DNA from: Rana temporaria
Lineage: Eukaryota; Chordata; Amphibia; Anura; Ranidae
Length of the DNA: 64,000 bases
Reading direction: 5' to 3'
Assembly (NCBI RefSeq): GCF_905171775.1
Contig: NC_053490.1
Location: 457,328,562-457,392,561 of the forward strand
Every line of letters begins with the position of its first letter. Position 1 is the first letter of the stretch. A program made the position numbers and the translations under genes. The notes below the pieces were generated by a model. The model saw only the letters and a list, made by a program, of their open reading frames with translations. It was not told where the DNA came from and did no database searches. This document shows, piece by piece, positions 58,214 through 64,000 of this stretch.

Positions 58214-58693
58214 CAGTTGAACCTCGGATTACGAGCATAATCCGTTCCAGGAGAATGCTCGTAATCCAAAGAAGCATATCAAAGCGAGCTTCCCCATTGA
58301 AGTCAATGGAAATGAAAATAATTTGTTCCGCATTGACACTTCAATAGGATACAATACCACATACGGACAGAGGTGGGGGGGCAACAGAGAGCCTCGGAAA
58401 CGGCCAGAAAGGCCAGAGGACACATCAGCTGACCTTGGCAAATGTCGGAAAGGCTCGGGAACTGAGTATTTCCGTGTCTTTCCGAGCATTGCCGAATGGT
58501 GATGATCGGCTGCGATTGTCGTTGTTCGGCTCTGGCACCCCCGCACCTCAGGCCAAATGCGGTACTGCAGGCCCTATTACGTTGAATTCTGTCCGTCTTG
58601 TGAGACAACACTCACAAACCGAGTCAGAATAAAAAATAAAAAAAGTTGCTTGTAAATCAAAACGCTTGTTACTCTTAAACCGAGGTTCCACTG
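58214..58693. mobile_element. mariner/Tc1-type MITE
   Basis: TA lies on both sides (58212-58213 and 58694-58695), with ends CAGTTGAACCTCGGATTACG and 'ccgaggttccactg' as inverted copies. 480 bp, without a transposase frame. Confidence 0.82.
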
Positions 58694-59000
58694 TACTTCT
58701 AATTTCATATAGTACTGACTATTTAGTTACTACATGTCTACTAAGGAGCAGCCCTCAATCGGCTCAATCCAACTCACAAATGCACTCACTTTGGCAGATG
58801 ACATACTTGCCAAATCACCAGTCTAAAACTATTGAGAAGTCAGTCTACTGTCTTATTTAAGTTTTCTAACTTCAACTGTTAAGACTATGAAATTATATTT
58901 TGGGGTAAAGGGCCTTAAATTTGTTACAGAACATAGAAATAAACACTGATCACTTTATACATGCGCAGTAGAAAAAATGTATAGTTTGATTGTTACTTAC

Positions 59001-59182
59001 AGCCACTATTTCTTGTTTCCGTGGATCGATGACTCGAAGTTTTTTATCCTTGCAGGTGGTGGTGAGGAGACTTCCATTGTAGTTCCAGCAGATGCTATAG
59101 ATGAGGTCACTGTGCATCTCGTCTAAATTAATAAGAGCCTCACCGGTTCCCACGTTCCAGATAATAATAGCATTATCGCTGC
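59001..59182 (-). CDS. coronin-6 exon: WD40 blade
   Basis: 182 bp that complete the glycine codon from the preceding exon (G|GC) and end in phase 0 after GCT: GSDNAIIIWNVGTGEALINL, DEMHSDLIYSICWNYNGSLL and TTTCKDKKLRVIDPRKQEIVA. It carries the IWNV and DPRK signatures of a WD repeat in coronins. Acceptor CTGTTAG, donor GTAAGT. Confidence 0.97.
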
Positions 59183-60115
59183 CTAACAGCAGAGCACAGT
59201 TGAACAGATTTGTAAGCTTTACAAGCATATCATTTCCAATACAAAAAACAAACATAGGTTGTCAAGTACTGTGGTCTCCCTGATGGTACAGTTTTGGGAT
59301 GCTGCCTCAAATTTAAACCAAGTCTGTAAAACGTTCATGATAGCATTTCTAGCTACAGATCTATATATTAGTTTATACCCTGCAGCTGTGAGAGTCATTT
59401 AGTAGGCAAAAAATACATTCACAGCACATTCTATTTTTAACATTTGCTGAAAATTTAATTTAGCTACAATGTGTGAACCAGTGGAGGGTCTGGGAAGAAA
59501 GCAAAAGCCAGACTGATTATCACAATAAGCTTATCAATGTTCTTAAAGTGGAGTTCCGGCCACAATTTCACGTTTTAAATATAAATACCCCTGTAATACA
59601 CAAGCTTAATGTATTCTAGTAAAGTTAGTCTGTAAACTAAGGTCCGTTTTGTTAGGTTGTTACAGCATTTAGACACTTTATAAAATAGAAATTGACTGGG
59701 GCCATCTTTAGTGTGGGCATCATGAACCCAGACTGTATGACTTCCTGGATTTCAGCCTTGCAGATCTCGCACATGCTCAGTGCTGCACAAGCAGTGTAAT
59801 AGGTTTCAGATCAGGTTTCAGCACCTGTACTGTCCAAGTCACATGATTCTTCGAGACTGGGGAGTGCACAGACTCCTGGAAAGTTACACCCACTACATTC
59901 CCAGGAGTCTGTGCGGTGTAGGTTAGGAAGTTTAAGCACCTAGGTGCAGGAAGAGGGAAGATTAACTATTCTGCCTAGCAACAACACTTTGAAGGCATCT
60001 AAAAAAAAAAAGAAAAATTCTTAAAAGACTAATGACATTTTTTTAAAACTACTGATGTAATGTTATATTTATGGGTGGAACTCCACTTTAAAGGAGGAAG
60101 ATTGTATTACTGTAC
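59183..60115 (-). other. CORO6 intron holding copy 2 of the TTAA element
   Basis: 933 bp, of which 549 bp is a TTAA element whose edge is only 24 nt from the donor at 60115. The rest is not recognised. Confidence 0.85.
59543..60091 (-). mobile_element. TTAA-flanked element, copy 2 of an inverted pair
   Basis: By eye more than 90 percent identical, in reverse orientation, to 24029-24569. TTAA at 59543-59546 and 60088-60091. Confidence 0.88.
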
Positions 60116-60245
60116 CTGCACTGAGTAGCACATTGCGGGCTGACGGGTGCCACGAGATAATGCCTACTCTCTTGGAGTGACCCTCCAGTGTAACAATGGG
60201 ATCTGTTATTGGCCGCACTGGTGTGTAATCTGGGATTTGCCAAAC
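60116..60245 (-). CDS. coronin-6 first exon seen in the window
   Basis: 130 bp starting in phase 0 with GTTTGG after CATAG: VWQIPDYTPVRPITDPIVTL, EGHSKRVGIISWHPSARNVL, LSA plus one base of a glycine codon. It holds the conserved EGHSKRVG and SWHP of the third coronin blade. Donor GTACAG. Confidence 0.97.
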
Positions 60246-60663
60246 CTATGGACAGAAAAAGAAAGTTGTTGATTTAGGCAAACATGTCTATTAAAAAGAC
60301 AAATTATGTGCGCTTCATTAATTCATTGCATGTTCTTCTTTCCGACAAAAAAAATCATTTTGATCTGCATTTTCGTCTTTTAAGTTTCATAAAAAGATTT
60401 TCCTCTTCCCTTTGTATGTATGTCAGAGTGCAATTTGTATCCTAGAACAAGTAATGGAGTATGGCACAAACTACCCAGACAGTCCATGCGCCTCCACGTA
60501 GGATATAAATGGAGGTGAACCGGGCTGTTCAATACCTATTCACTGACAGTCCCATTTTCAATGCAATCTCTATGGACAGAACTGCCTTACTGATAGGTGC
60601 TGGAATATATGAAACCCTATTAGGGAGCAATGATAAATGCTGCTGCTTCCCACCACAAATGGA

Positions 60664-60666
<3 letters not shown>

Positions 60667-60729
<63 letters not shown>
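60667..60729. repeat. (TA)n microsatellite, left part
   Basis: About 31 TA units, interrupted at 60730 by an hAT-type element. Confidence 0.95.
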
Positions 60730-60732
<3 letters not shown>

Positions 60733-61508
60733 GGCTGTGCAAATTAACTTTTAATTAATCGATTAATCTTTAATTTTTTTGATCGATCAAAATCTTTTTG
60801 ATCGATTAAAATTCTTTTGATTGGTACTCACCTCTCCGCCGGCTTATGGGCCTTCAGGGAGTTCCGTCGGAGATCCAGTAACGTCACAGGCAGCGGCGGG
60901 GCTTGCCGTGTCCATCTGAAGGGCTCCTTTGCTGTGCCTTCATATCTGCATGCCGGCTGGACCTTACTATCTGCCACACGCAAGGGCTGTTACACTTCCC
61001 TCTATCCCTTCCCTCTATCAACCTGGGATTCTACAACCATCCACTGGGAGTTGTGATAGTTCCCTTCATGGGACATCTACATGCCGACGGACTGATGTTA
61101 ACCTCTCCTCATCTGGATTCAGCAGAGGCATCGTTGTACACATTTTTATACCAGTATCATACTTAGCTACAGGTTTTTATGACTGCTTTTGGTACCGTTT
61201 GGTATTACTCGCACCATTTTTACAGTTTATGTAGCTACATCGATATTTATCTCCAGTGCAATATTTATTTTGTTACCTACTTGAAGACTATAAAAGTTTT
61301 AATGCTATTCCCATCGAGCGCTGCCTTTGTGTGTTTTTTGTATCCTGCTATCCATTTTTCCAGTTGTTGGTAGCTGCACTGGGAATCAGCCTGCAAGTAA
61401 TTCAGCTAAAAGTAGTTGGATCTGTATGTGCGTTATAATTAATCGAAATTAGTCGATAAAAAAAAAACAACGATTAATCGAACAGAAAATTTTTGATCAG
61501 TAACAGCC

Positions 61509-61511
<3 letters not shown>
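60730..61511. mobile_element. hAT-type element inside a (TA)n microsatellite
   Basis: The ends TAGGGCTGTGCAAATTAA and 'cagtaacagcccta' are imperfect inverted copies, followed inside by clusters of 'gattaatcgat' and 'gatcgatcaaaa' motifs. The flanking 8 bp on both sides are ATATATAT, compatible with an hAT duplication but trivial in a TA run. Confidence 0.6.

Positions 61512-61566
<55 letters not shown>
61512..61566. repeat. (TA)n microsatellite, right part
   Basis: About 27 further AT units after the insertion. Confidence 0.95.
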
Positions 61567-61573
<7 letters not shown>

Positions 61574-61783
61574 GGTTTATTGCTTTTAAATATGCAATAT
61601 AATAGAATATACTTACAAAAACATACAACTTCCTCACAAAAACATTAAGGACTGATACAGTCTCATGTCCTCACATGTCCTTAAAAGTGTCAGCAGTACA
61701 TAGTTCAAGAAGGGTAGTGGTATACAGTATATGAATAGAGAGAGATAGGAAATTGTGGTTTCCTAAAACTGTACTGAGGTTAG

Positions 61784-62274
61784 GGCCCCATACACACGAG
61801 AGGATTTATCCGCAGATACGGTCCAGCGGACCGTTTCCACGGATAAATCCTCTCAAAGATATCCGCTGATTTCGATGGGATGGAGTGTACACACCATCGC
61901 ATTGAAATCCGCGCGGAAATCCTCTGCCGATGACGTGTCGTGCCGTCGCCGCGATTATGACGCGGCGACGGGCGCGACGCTGTCATATAAGGAATTACAC
62001 GCATGCGTCAAATCATTACGACGCGTGCGGGGAATCCCTTTGGACGAATGGATCCGGTAAGTCTGTACAGACGAGCGGATCCATCCGTTGGAATGGATTC
62101 CAGCAGATGGATATGTTGTGCAGCACAACAAATATTCGATCTGCTGGAATCCATCCCAGAGGAGATTTCTCCGCGGAAACAGATCCGCTGGCGTGTACAC
62201 ACCATAGGATCTATCCGCAGAAACCCATTTGCTGGGATTTATCTGCGGATGGATTCTATCGTGTGTACGGGGCC
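61784..62274. mobile_element. Harbinger-like foldback MITE
   Basis: Ends GGCCCCATACACACGAGAGG and 'cgtgtgtacggggcc'; flanks TAG and TAA. The interior is a foldback of 'gcagatggatatgttgtgc' type arms. Confidence 0.7.
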
Positions 62275-62589
62275 TAAGTGTTAGGATTCATCTCTGAAGG
62301 CACCAATATTGCTAAAGCAATTATTGGAGGATCCACTGATAGTGTGAGCGAGTTAGTACAAAGGAAGGACTGAAAAAAAACAACCCTTCTTCCACAATCG
62401 AGTAGTATAGTGTCCTTAAAGAATACTTAATTTCATATTCTAACATTTCATAGTTCTGATATGTGTCTGTTGTACCTGTGTTAAAGTATTCTGTTCTCTT
62501 TGTATTGCTTCCTTTGTGTGAAATACCTGGTAAGCCTGCCAGTCTCCCTGCTTTCCTATTTCAAACTGACCACGCAAGGCATAGAAGCA

Positions 62590-63284
62590 CATGCATCTCA
62601 CACGTGCGGGATTTCCGGTGGGAAAAGTTCTCATCGGAAATCCCAAGGGGAAAGCCGAGAACCTGCTCGGTCAGTCTTTCCCACTACACACGAGAGGTTT
62701 TCCCGACAGGAAAACTGCGAAGGAGCTTTGGTCGGAAATCCCAGCCGTGTGTATGCTCCATAGCAGTTTTTCCCATAGGAAAACTGCCAAAAACCGAAAG
62801 AGCTGGTTCTCTTTTTTTGTCCGGCGGTTTTTGGGCAGTTTTAGGCAGATTAGATTCTTGGCAAGAAACTCTTGCCCCCGGAGTGTACTGACTTTCATTT
62901 CAAAAGAACCGCGGTTCTCTTGAAAGGAAAGAACGCGGTGACGTCATCGCATATGACCAGCATGCGCTAGTCGCATTCGATGCTGTCGCCGCCATCTTGC
63001 TTCACCCTACCTATGCCGTGGAAGCTACTGCGCATGCGTCAAAGTCATTTCGAGCATGCGCAGGTTTCCACGGCAACTCTCGGGTTTCTCGTCGGGAAAC
63101 AGGCCGACAAGAATCTCGACGAGAAAAAAAAAAAAGAGAGTAGGTTCTCTTTTTTTCTCGTCAAAATTCTGCCCAGATTTCCATATGAGAAACCTGAATG
63201 CCTCGTACACACAAACGGGAATCTCGGCAAGAAGCAGTTTTCTTGCTGGTTTTTGCCGAGAAACCTGGTCGTGTGCACGAGGCC
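62590..63284. mobile_element. composite foldback MITE region
   Basis: It contains several inverted pairs of 'gagaggttttcccgac', 'ggaaaactgcc' and 'tctcgtcgggaaac' motifs and ends TCGTGTGCACGAGGCC beside TAA. Probably two related foldback elements, one inside the other; boundaries are uncertain. Confidence 0.5.
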
Positions 63285-63287
63285 TAA

Positions 63288-63685
63288 GGCCCCTTTCACA
63301 CTGAGGAGTTTTTCAGGCGTTTTAGCACTAAAAATAGCGCCTAAATACCGCCTTAAAAACTCCTGCCCTGCAGTCTCAATGTGAAAGACCGAGGGCTTTC
63401 ACACTGGAGCGGTGCGCTAGCAGGACTGCTCCAAAAGCAGCATCTTTGGAGAGGTGAAGGAGCGGTGTGTTTACCGCTCCTCCACCGCTCCTTCCCATTG
63501 AAAGCAATGGGAAACTGCGGTAATACCGCCAGCAATGCGCCTCTGCAGAGGTGCATTGCTGGTGGTGTTAACCCTTTTTCGTCCACTAGCGGGGGTTAAA
63601 ACCATCCCGCTAGTGGCCGAATACCGGCGATAAAAATAGCGTCGCTATACCATCAGCGTACCTCCCGCCCAATGTCAAAGGGGCC
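63288..63685. mobile_element. Harbinger-like MITE
   Basis: The ends GGCCCCTTTCACACTG and 'caatgtcaaaggggcc' are inverted copies, flanked by TAA at the left and TTA at the right. It sits directly against the preceding foldback element, sharing the TAA. Confidence 0.68.
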
Positions 63686-64000
63686 TTAAATAATCCCATT
63701 CATACTTTCCTGCACCCTCTTTGGAGTGTTCTAGCACTCTTAATTGGCATGGTTTCGCTTTATTGTAATGATCTACTTTTGACTCGTCTCAGTACTTTCT
63801 TCCCCGTGACTTTATAGCCACTCCAAGTCATTGTTTAATTTCTGCACAATCCAAACTATATAAAACATTTATTAACTCACAGGGATTAAAAGATATACGA
63901 TACAGTCGCCATCGTAGAGGTTGTCCTTCTATGGTCAATGAAGGAGGGGAAAAAAATCCCAGAAGACATTGTGCATGTCTCAGGTATGTGTTTGAACAGT

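Larger units (their letters stand above)
49544..59000 (-). other. CORO6 intron upstream of the alternative exons, 9.5 kb
   Basis: It contains a decayed Tc1 (49726-51347) with two nested MITEs, two adjacent family A MITEs (51564-53020), a dead Tc1 with a minisatellite insert (53559-56468), an hAT element (57240-57962) and a mariner-type MITE (58214-58693). The stretches 53021-53558 and 56471-57231 show nothing recognised apart from a short 'cgaacc' repeat piece near 53265-53335. Confidence 0.85.
22994..60245 (-). other. coronin-6 gene, 3' three quarters
   Basis: Coronin-6 is a WD40 beta-propeller protein of the class I coronins that binds F-actin and the Arp2/3 complex in the cytoplasm; in mouse muscle it has been linked to acetylcholine-receptor clustering. 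Eight exon positions in the window splice into one frame of about 364 residues, starting in the third blade of the propeller and ending with the coiled coil. All introns begin GT and end AG, and phases match at every junction. The last residues (NGTD), the RELKVTKKNILD box and the MSQRELGLWDP exon fit coronin-6 better than coronin-1A, 1B, 1C, 2A or 2B as I remember them. About 108 N-terminal residues and the promoter lie beyond 64000. Confidence 0.95.
60246..64000 (-). other. CORO6 intron running off the right edge
   Basis: No further exon is recognised up to 64000. It holds (TA)n runs with an hAT-type insertion (60730-61511) and several foldback MITEs (61784-63685). The last 300 bases show nothing recognised. 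Confidence 0.75.

Noticed and set aside
60509..60754. Open frame ending in a long Tyr-Ile repeat
   Set aside because: It is the translation of the (TA)n microsatellite.
63690..64000. Further upstream coronin-6 exon
   Set aside because: I searched the minus strand for the expected residues before VWQIP (GHTAPVLDIDW and similar) and found nothing; the upstream exons are outside the window.

Overview
This is a vertebrate genomic window, probably from a frog. It has GT-AG introns, a recognisable animal gene in nine exon pieces, and more than half of its length is nested transposable elements. The mixture (many short GC-rich inverted-repeat elements, TTAA-flanked elements, hAT, Harbinger-like, Tc1 and L1/Tx1-type copies) is what I associate with ranid frogs. 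That taxonomic call is inference, not proof.

The only host gene I can support lies on the minus strand from 60245 down to 22994. It is the 3' three quarters of coronin-6 (CORO6), an actin-binding WD40 protein. Eight constitutive or alternative exon positions give an open frame of about 364 residues (the family is usually about 470). The first ~108 residues lie beyond the right edge of the window. Every junction is GT-AG, phases agree, and the frame ends in a C-terminal coiled coil. One exon position is duplicated: two 120-bp exons (49424-49543 and 48820-48939) encode alternative versions of the same 40 residues and are best read as mutually exclusive exons.

Layout, left to right. 1-22993 is downstream of the gene: a MITE; an hAT-like minisatellite repeat interrupted by an intact Tc1-like transposon (2121-3717) with a full 340-residue transposase; several MITEs; a 5'-truncated L1-like LINE with a perfect 15-bp target-site duplication (11397-14198); a three-level nest (15931-17912); a LINE fragment inside another inverted-repeat element (19119-20441); then the probable CORO6 3'UTR. 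From 22994 to 64000 the CORO6 exons alternate with introns carrying a chimeric Tc1, a second near-complete Tc1 with two stops, a four-level nest (30692-32742), a solo LTR (36367-37890), five hAT-type elements with 8-bp duplications, two adjacent copies of the 700-bp GC-rich family (51564-53020), and a dead Tc1 containing an inverted-repeat minisatellite (53559-56468).

The biology most worth following is (1) the coronin-6 exon pair with UGCAUG (RBFOX-type) motifs around one member only, (2) the intact Tc1 copy, (3) MITEs sitting within 25 nt of CORO6 splice sites, and (4) the abundant ~700-bp MITE family with 3-bp duplications that do not follow the Harbinger TWA rule. I see no RNA genes, CRISPR arrays or bacterial features.
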